Source: Micromonospora andamanensis (GTDB taxonomy: Bacteria; Actinomycetota; Actinomycetes; Mycobacteriales; Micromonosporaceae). From it: DNA of 64,000 bases. The stretch lies in contig NZ_BOOZ01000014.1 of the NCBI RefSeq assembly GCF_016863495.1, forward strand, positions 124,001 to 188,000, in the 5' to 3' direction. The translations under genes were made by a program, and so were the position numbers. Positions 54,937 to 63,301 of this stretch are shown here, piece after piece; within the stretch, counting starts at the first letter, position 1, and each line of letters starts with the position of its first letter. The notes under the pieces are model-generated. The model saw only the letters and a list, made by a program, of their open reading frames with translations. It did not search any database and was not told where the DNA came from.

Positions 54937-56334
54937 TCAGGAGAACTGGGCGAAGAATCGCCAGATCTCACCCTTGGTCCAGGTGGTGATGCCACTCTCG
55001 GCGTACGTCCCGTCCACCGGGCCCGGCATGTGCCCGTTGTCGAAGGCCGCCCACTGCACCGGGTATCCGGCCCGGCAACCGGAGTAGGCAGTGGTGATGT
55101 GCGTACGGCTGCCCGCACCGGGCTCGGGCGGGTTCTGCGCGTTGCAGCCGTTGTTCCGGACGAAGGTGTCACGCAGCCCTCGACCCTGGCCGATGCTGAG
55201 GACGTTGTCCGAGATGCCGTGCAACCCGAAGTACGCGATCGGCTGCGTACCGCCGCTGCAACCGCTGATCTGCGCGCCCGCGATCACGGCGACGGCCCGG
55301 AAGACAGTGGCCCGGGCGCACGCGAGGGCGTAGCTCATGCCGCCGCCCCAGCTGAAGCCGAGGGCGAAGCGCTGCCTCGGGTTGACGCACAGATCGCTCT
55401 CGATCCGGCGGATCATGTCGTCGACGAACGTGACGTCCTCACCGCCGGAATTGCCCCAGCCGTTGCCGAGCCCCTGCGGCGCGACCAGGATGGCGCTGTT
55501 GTTCGACTGCTCCTGCTGGCCGTAGTAGGACCAGGCGCTCCCGCTGGTGCCGCCGGAGGAGATCTCCTGCATGGTGCCGCCGCGCCAGTGGAACGCGAAG
55601 ATCAGCCGGTAGGGATTGTTGTTGTTGTAGTTCGCCGGCATCCGCAGGATGAACTGGCGGCTCTTGCCGTTGCTCTGGATGGTGTGCGTACCGCTGTTGA
55701 GCGTCGGGGCCTTGCCGCACCCGCTGCCACCGGTCGGTGGTGGCGACGTGGGGTCACCGCCGCCGTCGACCCGGGCGAGCTGCCACTGCTGGTTTGTGCC
55801 GTTCCAGTCGGCGTACTGCACGATGTTCGCGCCGTCAGCAGTGGAAGCGCCCTGTACCTCGACGACCTTACTGCTGTGCCGGCTGATCAACCGCACGTGA
55901 CCGCCGTCCGAGTCGGCCAACCGGAACTGCTGGTTGCTGCCGTTGTGATCCGACCACTGCACGACCCCCGCACCGTCGGCAGTCGACGCGTTCGACACAT
56001 CCAGGACCTTGCCGGAATGCCGGGACTTCAACCGGTAATAGCCGCCACCAGAGTCCACGAACTGCCACTGCTGATTCGCGCCGTTGTTGCGCGTCCACTG
56101 ACTGATCCGCGCACCATCGCTGGTGGCCAGGCCATACACGTCAAGCGCCTTACCACTGTTCCGGTTGACCAGCACGTACCAGGCGTTGGTGTCCACTGTC
56201 GCCGCCGCCGCGGGTGCCGCGTTCACCACCACGAGCGCGCTCGCCGCCAGCACCGCGGCAGCCGCCGCAGCCAGCCCCGACCGCCAGCCGCGTCTCGGTG
56301 GAGAGGCGGGACGAACCTCACCGATGGACTTCAT
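54937..56334 (-). CDS. Secreted ricin-linked esterase (CE1/feruloyl-esterase or PHB-depolymerase-like)
   Basis: 465 residues. Signal peptide about 1-44. Residues about 47-187 are a ricin trefoil with three repeats ending in ANQQW, SNQQF and TNQQW. A short Pro/Thr linker leads to an alpha/beta hydrolase (about 207-465) with nucleophile S328 in GFSWGGG, oxyanion region FAFHWRGG, an acidic candidate in LHGISDNVL and His in FDNGHMPGPVDG. The H-M-P-G/x ending and many Cys fit LpqC/CE1-type feruloyl or acetylxylan esterases. Removes ester substituents from polysaccharide. A GntR and a LacI-like site precede it. Confidence 0.88.
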   Translation of the reverse strand: MKSIGEVRPASPPRRGWRSGLAAAAAAVLAASALVVVNAAPAAAATVDTNAWYVLVNRNSGKALDVYGLATSDGARISQWTRNNGANQQWQFVDSGGGYYRLKSRHSGKVLDVSNASTADGAGVVQWSDHNGSNQQFRLADSDGGHVRLISRHSSKVVEVQGASTADGANIVQYADWNGTNQQWQLARVDGGGDPTSPPPTGGSGCGKAPTLNSGTHTIQSNGKSRQFILRMPANYNNNNPYRLIFAFHWRGGTMQEISSGGTSGSAWSYYGQQEQSNNSAILVAPQGLGNGWGNSGGEDVTFVDDMIRRIESDLCVNPRQRFALGFSWGGGMSYALACARATVFRAVAVIAGAQISGCSGGTQPIAYFGLHGISDNVLSIGQGRGLRDTFVRNNGCNAQNPPEPGAGSRTHITTAYSGCRAGYPVQWAAFDNGHMPGPVDGTYAESGITTWTKGEIWRFFAQFS

Positions 56335-56695
56335 GGTCCACTCCTTCGATCGGGGTCACCCACGCGCAGCGCGTGGATGCCCTGCGTATGTGCCGGCGTC
56401 AGGTGGTGGCGTCGACACTGTGGTGTGGTGCGGAGAGATCCGGTCACCGGAGCCGCCGGACAGCCTGTCGACGAGCCCACGGTCGAGACTGGCCGGCGCG
56501 GGACCACGGCGGTGAATTGGGCTCCCGGCAGCCACAAGACCCGCTCGTGACAGCGAAGTTAGCGTTAACGACGTCATACGTCAAACGACTGAGGTCTATT
56601 TGTCGGCCATGCTTCGGAGCCCGGTCCGGGCCCGGCCGGGGCCACGGAAGACCCACCCACCGGGCCCGGTGGCGACTCCCGGGCCCGGAACTCGG
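56335..56695. other. 361-base control region before the esterase gene
   Basis: Contains a CCACGCG/CGCGTGG hairpin in the esterase leader (56360-56376), a LacI-like GTTAGCGTTAAC (56558-56569) directly next to the GntR-type site (56570-56588), and a perfect 16-bp palindrome (56657-56672) that can terminate the GH53 transcript. No gene was found. Confidence 0.6.
56558..56588 (-). promoter_or_regulatory. Adjacent LacI-like and GntR-type sites
   Basis: GTTAGCGTTAAC has 4-bp arms around GCGT, as in LacI-type operators. It abuts GACGTCATACGTCAAACGA, which equals the complement of the gntR-adjacent site at 18 of 19 positions. The pair is about 225 bases before the esterase start, so a long leader or an upstream promoter must be assumed. 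Confidence 0.65.
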
Positions 56696-57799
56696 TCACG
56701 GAGTCCAGTACAGGTGCGGATTGACCCGCCCGGACCAGTCGAAGACGGCCATGTTGTCCCAGCCGTTACCGGTCCCGTTGATGTCCGCCGGATCCCAGCC
56801 GTTGCCGCGTACGGCGTGCCAGGTCGGTTCCCAGTAGAAGACGCCCACCGCCCCGGCGTTGCGGGCGGTGTTCTGCACCCAGCTGAACTGCTGCGCCTGC
56901 CCGGCCCAGGTGGCCGGGATGTTGTCGCAGCGCGCGGTACCGGAGATCACGTTCGGCTGGTGGTCGGCGTCGGCGGTGGTGAACGGGTACGCCGTCTCGG
57001 CGATAACCACCGGCCGGCCGTAGCGGGACCGCACGTCGGCGACCACGTTGTAGAGGTTGGCGAGCGTCCCGTGCCACATGCAGTAATAGGACAACGCGGT
57101 CACGTCCCAGGTGACGCCCTGCGCCCTGATCCCGTCGTAGAACCAGCGGGCGTTGGCGTTGCTGTCCGCGTTGGCCGTGTGGATCCACACCTGGGTACCG
57201 CCGTGGCACGCCTTTGTGGCCCGGTATCCCTGCTTGAGCAGGCTCGCCAACGGGGCGAAATCGTTGTTGACCACCTGCCCGGCGGGCCACAGCATGCCCA
57301 CGTTGATCTCGTTGCCGATCTGTACCGCGTCCGGCGTGGTGCCCTGCGCCTTCAGCGCCGTGCAGACATCGTACGTGTAGTTGAAGACGTCGGCCTGCAA
57401 CTGGCTCAGCGAGTGGCTGGCCCAGGCCGCCGGCGGGTACTGCTTGCCCGGATCGGCCCAGGTGTCCGAGTAGTGGAAGTCGACGAGCAGCTTGAAGCCC
57501 TTGGCCTTGATCACCCTGGCCTGCTGAAGCACCTTGGCCTTGTTGTTGTAGCCGCTGGCCGGGTTGTTCCAGATGCGCAGCCGCAGATAGTTGACGCCCT
57601 TCGCGGCGAGGATGTCGTAGGGGTCGGCCGGCGCGCCGGAGGCGTTGTAGTAGCGGGCACCGAGGTCGAGGCTGCGTTGCAGCGAGGAGACGTCCGCGCC
57701 GCGCATGGTGAGGGTGTTTGCCGCCTGCGCGGGTGCGATCAGGGCCAGCGGGGCGGCGAGGACTGCCACCCCCACGAGGACCCGGAGGGACGGTTTCAT
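56696..57799 (-). CDS. Secreted GH53 endo-beta-1,4-galactanase
   Basis: 367 residues. Signal peptide about 1-26 (APAQAA). The GH53 barrel begins MRGADVSSLQRSLDLGARYYNASG and shows GVNYLRLRIWNNP, LLVDFHYSDTWADPGKQ, acid/base E164 in IGNEINVGMLWP and nucleophile E268 in IAETAYPF. The last strand ends VFYWEPTW. Cleaves beta-1,4-galactan side chains of pectin (arabinogalactan I) outside the cell. No binding module. Followed by a palindrome that could end transcription before the esterase gene. Confidence 0.95.
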   Translation of the reverse strand: MKPSLRVLVGVAVLAAPLALIAPAQAANTLTMRGADVSSLQRSLDLGARYYNASGAPADPYDILAAKGVNYLRLRIWNNPASGYNNKAKVLQQARVIKAKGFKLLVDFHYSDTWADPGKQYPPAAWASHSLSQLQADVFNYTYDVCTALKAQGTTPDAVQIGNEINVGMLWPAGQVVNNDFAPLASLLKQGYRATKACHGGTQVWIHTANADSNANARWFYDGIRAQGVTWDVTALSYYCMWHGTLANLYNVVADVRSRYGRPVVIAETAYPFTTADADHQPNVISGTARCDNIPATWAGQAQQFSWVQNTARNAGAVGVFYWEPTWHAVRGNGWDPADINGTGNGWDNMAVFDWSGRVNPHLYWTP

Positions 57800-58011
57800 G
57801 GCGCTCCTTCACATCCAGGGATGCGGGTGCCCGACGGGTTCGGGCACGTCCGGCGGGACTGCCGGACGGTCTCGGCACCAGGTGAGGTGGTGATGGGGAT
57901 CGATGGCTCAAGCGTGACAGTCAGAGTGACCCATGCCGGCACCTCCGCACCACCCCCCACGGTGCCGCGCGCCGGACCCGACGTCGTGCGCCCGGCCGGG
58001 GCCGGCGACGG

Positions 58012-58017
58012 TAGGTT
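58012..58017 (+). promoter_or_regulatory. -10 element of a likely leaderless transcript
   Basis: TAGGTT (TANNNT type) ends 6 bases before the ATG at 58024, which has no ribosome-binding site. Confidence 0.5.
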
Positions 58018-58023
58018 GCCCGC

Positions 58024-58314
58024 ATGGAGCTGGAGTTCGCCGGTGAGGTGTGGTTCTGGCGCGGCCCGTCCCCGTTCCACTTCGTCACAGTGCCCGACCA
58101 GCACTGCGGCCAACTGGCGGAGGTGGCCGGTCAGGTCAGCTACGGCTGGGGAATGATCCCGGTGGCCGCGCGGATCGGTGGCACCCGGTGGACCACCTCA
58201 CTGTTCCCCAGGGACGGCGGCTACGTCGTGCCGGTCAAGGACAAGGTCCGCCGGGCCGAGGGCATCGAGGTCGGCGACGTCGTCACGATTCTGCTGATCG
58301 TCGACGCGAGGTAA
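58024..58314 (+). CDS. DUF1905 domain protein
   Basis: 96 residues, the size of the isolated domain. Typical features are the N-terminal FAGEVWFWRGPSPFHFVTVP, GWGMIPVAARIGGTRWTTSLFPRDGGYVVPVKDKVRRAEGIEVGDVV. Family members are small beta-barrels of unknown function, often fused to or beside YdeI/OmdA domains; none is adjacent. Transcribed alone from a probable leaderless promoter. Confidence 0.9.
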   Translation: MELEFAGEVWFWRGPSPFHFVTVPDQHCGQLAEVAGQVSYGWGMIPVAARIGGTRWTTSLFPRDGGYVVPVKDKVRRAEGIEVGDVVTILLIVDAR

Positions 58315-58357
58315 CGACCGCTGGCCGGCCGACAAGCGGTATAACTCATTGATTATC

Positions 58358-58386
58358 TTGCATGCTTCGATGCGCTTCGGTAAGAA
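58358..58386 (+). promoter_or_regulatory. Candidate promoter of the secreted protease gene
   Basis: TTGCAT (58358-58363), a 17-base spacer and TAAGAA (58381-58386), 43 bases before the start codon in an A+T-richer stretch. Confidence 0.5.
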
Positions 58387-58429
58387 GGCTTAGGAATCGT
58401 TCAGGTTCCGCTTCCTGGGAGGAGCGACG

Positions 58430-59656
58430 ATGAAACATGCCCTGCGCCGCCTACGCACGGTGACCGTCACATTCGCTGCCTGCGCACTCGGGCTGAACCT
58501 GCTGTCGGCACCCGCCGAGGCCTACCCGGTGCAGCCGATCGCGCCACTCTCCGACCGGGCACCCGAGTCGGACCAGTTCTCGGCCGAGGGTGTGACGACC
58601 GTCGGTGAGCTGCGCACCGTCGACGGCTCGTTGTCGTACGCCCGCGACGGCCGGACCCAGATCATCCGGCACCCCGGCGCCACGTACGTCAAGGTGCACT
58701 TCAGCACGCTGCGGCTGGCCCCCGGCGAGTACGTCACCGTGTCCAGCCCGGACGGCCGGGAGAGCTACCGGTACGACCGTCACCTGAACCGGGCGACCGG
58801 CGCGGACTACACCACCGACGGGCGGCCCGGCTTCTGGGCGATGTCGGTGGAGGGCGACACGGCAGTGGTGACGCTGCACAGCAACCGCTCCTCCCGGGGC
58901 AGCGCGGCGACCATCGACAGGTTCTGGCGCGGTTACGACCGCACGGAGATCACCCAGTACAACTTCTCCACGCAGTCGGTCTGCAGCACCGACGCCCGCC
59001 GCGACGTGGTCTGCTACCAGAGCAGCCACCCCACCGAGTACGCCCGCGGCAACGCCGTGGCGCGGCTGCTGATCAGCGGCGGCGGCATGTGCACCACCTG
59101 GCGGGTCGGCAACACCAACCGCATGTTGACGAACAAGCACTGTTTCTCGACGCAGGCCGCGGTCAGCGGCAGCGAGATGCAGTTCAACTACCAGTGCGCC
59201 ACCTGCGGCGGGGCGAACCCCGGGGCCGGCACCAAGGTGAGTGGCGCCACGCTCTACCGGGTGAGCAGTGGCGGCTCCAGCCAGCTCGACTACGCCCTGT
59301 TCTCGGTGAACAACTTCGCCGCCATCCAGGGATTCGGCACGCTCTACCTGGCGACGTCCGCCACCACCACCGGGACGCAGATGTACATCCCGGGACACGG
59401 TGACGGCAGCCCGAAGCGTTTGTCGATCTTCGAGAACACCCAGAACGGCGCGCGCTGCACCGTACGGAACGCCAACTACAACACCTGGAACATCAGCTAC
59501 AGCTGCGACACCTCCGGCGGGAACTCCGGCTCGCCGGTGCTGAACAGCAGCCACCGGGTGATCGCCCTGCACCACCTCGGCGGATGTCCGTCCAACCAGG
59601 GCGCGAAGGCGCACCTCATCTACAACGAGATCGCGAGCCTCATCGACAACGGCTGA
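58430..59656 (+). CDS. Secreted trypsin-like serine protease (S1 family)
   Basis: 408 residues from an ATG with GGGAGGAG upstream. Signal peptide about 1-31, then a propeptide-like region to about 185 that may be a pre-peptidase beta domain (YVKVHFSTLRLAPGEYVTVSSPDG). The protease domain has H237 in LTNKHC, D287 in LDYALF and S366 in GNSGSP, a complete triad, and at least six cysteines in the catalytic half. It resembles Lysobacter/Achromobacter-type lysyl endopeptidases in layout (TNKHCF, GNSGSPV), but specificity is not fixed by what I can see. Confidence 0.9.
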   Translation: MKHALRRLRTVTVTFAACALGLNLLSAPAEAYPVQPIAPLSDRAPESDQFSAEGVTTVGELRTVDGSLSYARDGRTQIIRHPGATYVKVHFSTLRLAPGEYVTVSSPDGRESYRYDRHLNRATGADYTTDGRPGFWAMSVEGDTAVVTLHSNRSSRGSAATIDRFWRGYDRTEITQYNFSTQSVCSTDARRDVVCYQSSHPTEYARGNAVARLLISGGGMCTTWRVGNTNRMLTNKHCFSTQAAVSGSEMQFNYQCATCGGANPGAGTKVSGATLYRVSSGGSSQLDYALFSVNNFAAIQGFGTLYLATSATTTGTQMYIPGHGDGSPKRLSIFENTQNGARCTVRNANYNTWNISYSCDTSGGNSGSPVLNSSHRVIALHHLGGCPSNQGAKAHLIYNEIASLIDNG

Positions 59657-59742
59657 CCACGACTGTGGTGACCCGGGCGGCGCACATCCCCGGGTCGCCA
59701 CCGTCGCCACGACCCTGGCGGGTGCCGCGCCGGACCCCGCCG

Positions 59743-59748
59743 TACCAT
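59743..59748 (+). promoter_or_regulatory. -10 element of a likely leaderless transcript
   Basis: TACCAT ends 7 bases before the ATG at 59756, again without a ribosome-binding site. Confidence 0.45.
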
Positions 59749-59755
59749 CCGGTAC

Positions 59756-60190
59756 ATGACGATTGCCGTCGAACAGCACGTGGACGCCGAACCCGCAGCC
59801 GTGTGGCGCACGGTGAGCGACGTCGACAGCTGGGCCGAGCTACTGCCCACCATCGAAGAGATCAGACGAATCGACGACGCCGGTCCGGTCGCGGTCGGTA
59901 GCCGCTTCCGGATCCGTCAGCCGGGGCTGGCAGCCGCGACCTACGAGGTCACCGACTGGCGACCCGGGGCCGGCTTCACCTGGGTGGCCCGTACGGCTGG
60001 TGTCCGCACCACGGCGCGCCACGAGGTGCGACCGGACGGCTCCGCCACCCGGCTGCGGCTGAGCATCGACTGGGACGGCCCCGGGGCCCGACTGGTCCGG
60101 CTGCTGTACGGCAAGCGGACCCGGCGGCTCCTCGACCAGGAGGCCGCGGCCTTCGCGAGGCTCGCCGCGCGCGACGAGGGGGACCGGTGA
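59756..60190 (+). CDS. SRPBCC family protein
   Basis: 144 residues. IAVEQHVDAEPAAVWRTVSDVDSWAELLPTIEEIRRID, GSRFRIRQPGLAAATYEVTDWRPGAGFTWVAR and a long C-terminal helix give the START-like fold. It probably binds or shields a hydrophobic ligand. Its stop overlaps the GTG of the SMP-30 gene, forming a two-gene operon. Confidence 0.82.
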   Translation: MTIAVEQHVDAEPAAVWRTVSDVDSWAELLPTIEEIRRIDDAGPVAVGSRFRIRQPGLAAATYEVTDWRPGAGFTWVARTAGVRTTARHEVRPDGSATRLRLSIDWDGPGARLVRLLYGKRTRRLLDQEAAAFARLAARDEGDR

Positions 60191-61095
60191 CGGCTGCGGA
60201 GCGGGTACCCACCCGGTGGGACGTGCTGGACGAGCGGTTCCAGGCGGTCAGCGGCGACCATGTGGTGCAGCGACTGTTCGACGGCGGGCGCTGGTTGGAG
60301 GGGCCGGCGTACTCCGCCGCGTGGCGTTGCCTGCTGTTCAGCGACATCCCGAACGACCGGGTGGTGCGGTGGGACGAGGTCACCGGCCGGTGCGACGTCT
60401 TCCAGACACCCGCCGGTTACCCGAACGGCCGCACCATGGACCGCCTCGGCCGCGTCGTGACGTGCGAGCACGGCAATCGTCGGGTCACCCGAACCGAGCC
60501 CGACGGGTCGCTGACCGTGCTGGCGGACCGTTGGCAGGGCAAGCGGTTCAACAGTCCGAACGACGTGGTCGAGACCAGCGACGGCTCGGTGTGGTTCACC
60601 GACCCGAGCTACGGCATCGACAGTGACTACGAGGGGCACCGGGCGGATCCGGAACTGGACGGCTGCCACGTCTACCGCTGCTCGCCGGACGGCCGGGTGG
60701 AACGGGTCGCCGACGACTTCCTGCGGCCCAACGGCCTCGCCTTCTCCGCGGACGAGCGCCGGCTGTTCATCGTCGACACTCGTCGTCGTCATCTCCGGCA
60801 CTTCGACGTCGGTCCGGACTGGGCGCTGCGTGACCGTGGCGTGCTCGCCGACTGCGACGCCGGGTCGTTCGACGGGATCCGACTCGACCGGGAGGGCCGG
60901 CTGTGGGTCGCCGCCCACGACGGCATCCACTGCTTCGACCAGGCGGGCACGCTGCTCGGCAAGCTCCGGCTGCCGGAGATCTGCTCGAACCTGACCTTCG
61001 GTGGCCGCAAGCGCAACGTGCTGTTCGTGACCGCCACGACCTCGGTCTACTCGCTGGCGCTGAACGTCACGGGCGCGGGCCCGACGGCCGGATAG
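60187..61095 (+). CDS. SMP-30/gluconolactonase family protein
   Basis: 302 residues from a GTG overlapping the SRPBCC stop. Six-bladed propeller with the family's metal ligands: E in WLEGPAYS, N in NSPNDVVETSDGSVWFTDPSYG, N in RPNGLAFS and D in CDAGSFDGIRLD. FSDIPNDRVVRWDE and PAGYPNGRTMDRLGRVVTCEHGNRRV are typical of LRE-like lactonases. Opens sugar lactones using a divalent metal. It is distant from the sugar operon and need not belong to it. Confidence 0.9.
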   Translation: MTAAERVPTRWDVLDERFQAVSGDHVVQRLFDGGRWLEGPAYSAAWRCLLFSDIPNDRVVRWDEVTGRCDVFQTPAGYPNGRTMDRLGRVVTCEHGNRRVTRTEPDGSLTVLADRWQGKRFNSPNDVVETSDGSVWFTDPSYGIDSDYEGHRADPELDGCHVYRCSPDGRVERVADDFLRPNGLAFSADERRLFIVDTRRRHLRHFDVGPDWALRDRGVLADCDAGSFDGIRLDREGRLWVAAHDGIHCFDQAGTLLGKLRLPEICSNLTFGGRKRNVLFVTATTSVYSLALNVTGAGPTAG

Positions 61096-61139
61096 CCAGG
61101 CCGGCGCGGCGATGCGGCCGGTGTCGGCGGTGCCGCTGC

Positions 61140-61166
61140 CTGCCCGGCCGGTCAGCGGCCGGGCAG
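61140..61166. terminator. Hairpin between convergent genes
   Basis: Perfect 10-bp stem CTGCCCGGCC / GGCCGGGCAG with a 7-base loop; its right arm covers the last codons of the gene at 61152. Confidence 0.65.
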
Positions 61167-62267
61167 GGACACCACAAGTTCCTGCGGACGGTGGTCGGAC
61201 ACGCCGTGCCCGGTGTCGAACCGGTAGGAGTGCACCCGCACGTCAGGTGAGACGAACGCCCAGTCCAGCCGCCACCACTGCGGCCAGCCGGGACTGTCGG
61301 CCCAGCTCGCCGGGTACAGCGACGGCATCGCGTAGCTGGCGTCGCGCAGGCCCTCGGGCAGCTTGCGCCGATCCCCCATGGCGGGGCTGGTGTTCAGGTC
61401 ACCGGCGAGCAGCACCGGGTGCGGGTTGGCGCTGACGTCCGCGGCCAGGGCCCGCCACTGCGGTTCGCGCTGCGCGTGCTGCTCCCGCAGCACCCGGTAG
61501 AAGTCCCTGTCGAACGGCCCATGGTCGGGTGAGAGCTGCACCGGCAGATGCATGTTGTACATCGACAGCACCCGACCACCGCCGACGTCCAGATCGGTAC
61601 GCAGGGTCTTGTACCGCCACTGGTCACCGGCCTCGGCGACCGCCGGTGGCAGGCCGTCCGCCGCCAGCGGCGTCTGCCGGAGCACCGGTAGACGCGAGAC
61701 GGTGACCAGTTCACCGACGGCCACCACGTGAAAGCCCGGGAACTCGGCCCGCAGCCGGTCCAGCGCCACCTCAGTCGGCCCGGCGGTGCGCGCGTACCAG
61801 TACTCCTGCAACAGGTAGACGTCTGCGTCGGCGTCCCGGAGCACCCGGTACAGCGCCTCGGTCTGCCCGCCCTCGTCCCAGTAGTCGGTGTTCCACACGA
61901 AGACGCGTACCGCGTCGGCGGGTGCGACACCGTCGCCGCCGTGCCAGCGATGGATGTTGACACCGGACTGACCCGCGCCGAGCAGCAGCGCGGCGGCGGC
62001 GAGCAGCGCCACCGTGCGCCACCGCCGGCGCAGCACCACCGCGCCGACGCCGAGGGTCAGCGGGACGACGGCGAAGGCCAGCGGTGGCACGGCATCCACC
62101 GCGAGCCACAGCCACCACCGTCCGCTGATCGCCAGATGCGCGGCGGTGAACGCGAGCCAGAGTGCCGCCGCGGTGACCAGCAGTGCCGCCGGCAGCCGCC
62201 GGGGCGCCGCGCCGGTGGGCGCGTCCGGTTCGGTGCCGGTCGCGGCCACCGGCGTGGCGGTCGTCAC
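61152..62267 (-). CDS. Membrane protein with endonuclease/exonuclease/phosphatase domain
   Basis: 371 residues from a GTG overlapping the preceding glycosyltransferase stop (GTGA). Three membrane helices at about 27-110 place the catalytic domain outside the membrane. The EEP fold shows VFVWNTDYW, E in LLQEYWY, MYNMHLPVQLSPDH, GDLNTSP and the terminal SDHRP, all needed for metal-dependent phosphodiester cleavage. Its position after two membrane glycosyltransferases hints at a lipid- or glycan-linked phosphodiester rather than nucleic acid; inferred. Confidence 0.85.
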   Translation of the reverse strand: MTTATPVAATGTEPDAPTGAAPRRLPAALLVTAAALWLAFTAAHLAISGRWWLWLAVDAVPPLAFAVVPLTLGVGAVVLRRRWRTVALLAAAALLLGAGQSGVNIHRWHGGDGVAPADAVRVFVWNTDYWDEGGQTEALYRVLRDADADVYLLQEYWYARTAGPTEVALDRLRAEFPGFHVVAVGELVTVSRLPVLRQTPLAADGLPPAVAEAGDQWRYKTLRTDLDVGGGRVLSMYNMHLPVQLSPDHGPFDRDFYRVLREQHAQREPQWRALAADVSANPHPVLLAGDLNTSPAMGDRRKLPEGLRDASYAMPSLYPASWADSPGWPQWWRLDWAFVSPDVRVHSYRFDTGHGVSDHRPQELVVSLPGR

Positions 62268-63301
62268 GCCGACTCCCACCGGGGGGTGCTGTCCATCGGG
62301 AACGAGGCGTCGTACAGCTGCCGGAAGGGCCGCGACAGCAACCACTGCGCCGCGCCGCTCGCCACTCCGGCGGTGATCGTGACGTTGACCAGGAAGTGCA
62401 GCACGGCGAAACCGAGCAGGGCGGGCAGCCCGCGACGGCGCAGCACGAAACGGTACATCCCGGCGTCACAGGCCAGCGACGTGACGAGCAGGGCGGCCGG
62501 GACCACGGCGCCCCAGGGGCCCAGCACCAGCGGTAGGGCCAGCGCGGGCAGCGAGGCGAAGGCGGCGAGGCTGCCCCAGGCCCGGGAGGCGGTCTCGAAG
62601 CCCTTGCCGAACCGTCGGGCCCGGGCGTACAGCGGGATCCGCAGCCGACCCCGGTGGAACAGCTTGCGGAGCAGCCCGACCAGTTCGTGGTCGTGATCGT
62701 GCCGGCCGTGTACGTCGGAGGTGAGCAGCATCCGGTGTCGGCGGGTCAACCGGTAGCCGTAGTCGACCTCCTCGGTCTGCCGCAGGGCCGGGTTGAACGG
62801 CCCGACCTCGTCGTAGACGCTGCGGCGGATGACGCACATCGCGGGGAAGAGGAAGGACACGTCACCTTCGGAGCTGACCGACCAGTAGTGGTACTGCAGT
62901 CCCCGGTAGCGCGAGACCACGGTGTCGTGGAGCAACGGCTCCGCGTCCTGGATGCCGCAGACCGCGCCGATCGTCGGGTCCTCGGTGAGGATCCGCACCG
63001 CGGTGGCCACCGCGTCCGGCGCCAGGGCCAGGTCGGAGTCGACGTAGCAGATCAGGTCGCCCCGGGTGTGTGCGGCGCCCACGTTGCGGGCGGTACCGCA
63101 GCCACCATTGACGCCGGTGCTGACCACGTTGACCCCGAGGGCGGCGGCCACCGCGACGGACTGGTCGGTGCTGCAGTCGTCGACCATCAGCAGTTCGATG
63201 TTCGGGTACGTCTGGTCGAGGATGGACCGCAGGCACAGGTCCAGCGACTCGGCGTAGTTGTAGTTCGGCACGATTATCGAGACCAGCGGACGCTCGTTCA
63301 T
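62264..63301 (-). CDS. Family 2 glycosyltransferase with C-terminal membrane helices
   Basis: 345 residues from the ATG at 63301. GT-A core: VSIIVPNYNYAESLDLCLRSILDQTYPNIELLMVDDCSTDQS at the N-terminus, GGCGTARNVGAAHTRGDLICYVDSDLALAPDA with the DSD metal motif, and a catalytic region TEEVDYGYRLTRR. Two or three hydrophobic helices at about 250-330 anchor it. Adds a sugar to a cell-surface glycan or lipid. It overlaps both neighbours by four bases. Confidence 0.92.
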   Translation of the reverse strand: MNERPLVSIIVPNYNYAESLDLCLRSILDQTYPNIELLMVDDCSTDQSVAVAAALGVNVVSTGVNGGCGTARNVGAAHTRGDLICYVDSDLALAPDAVATAVRILTEDPTIGAVCGIQDAEPLLHDTVVSRYRGLQYHYWSVSSEGDVSFLFPAMCVIRRSVYDEVGPFNPALRQTEEVDYGYRLTRRHRMLLTSDVHGRHDHDHELVGLLRKLFHRGRLRIPLYARARRFGKGFETASRAWGSLAAFASLPALALPLVLGPWGAVVPAALLVTSLACDAGMYRFVLRRRGLPALLGFAVLHFLVNVTITAGVASGAAQWLLSRPFRQLYDASFPMDSTPRWESA

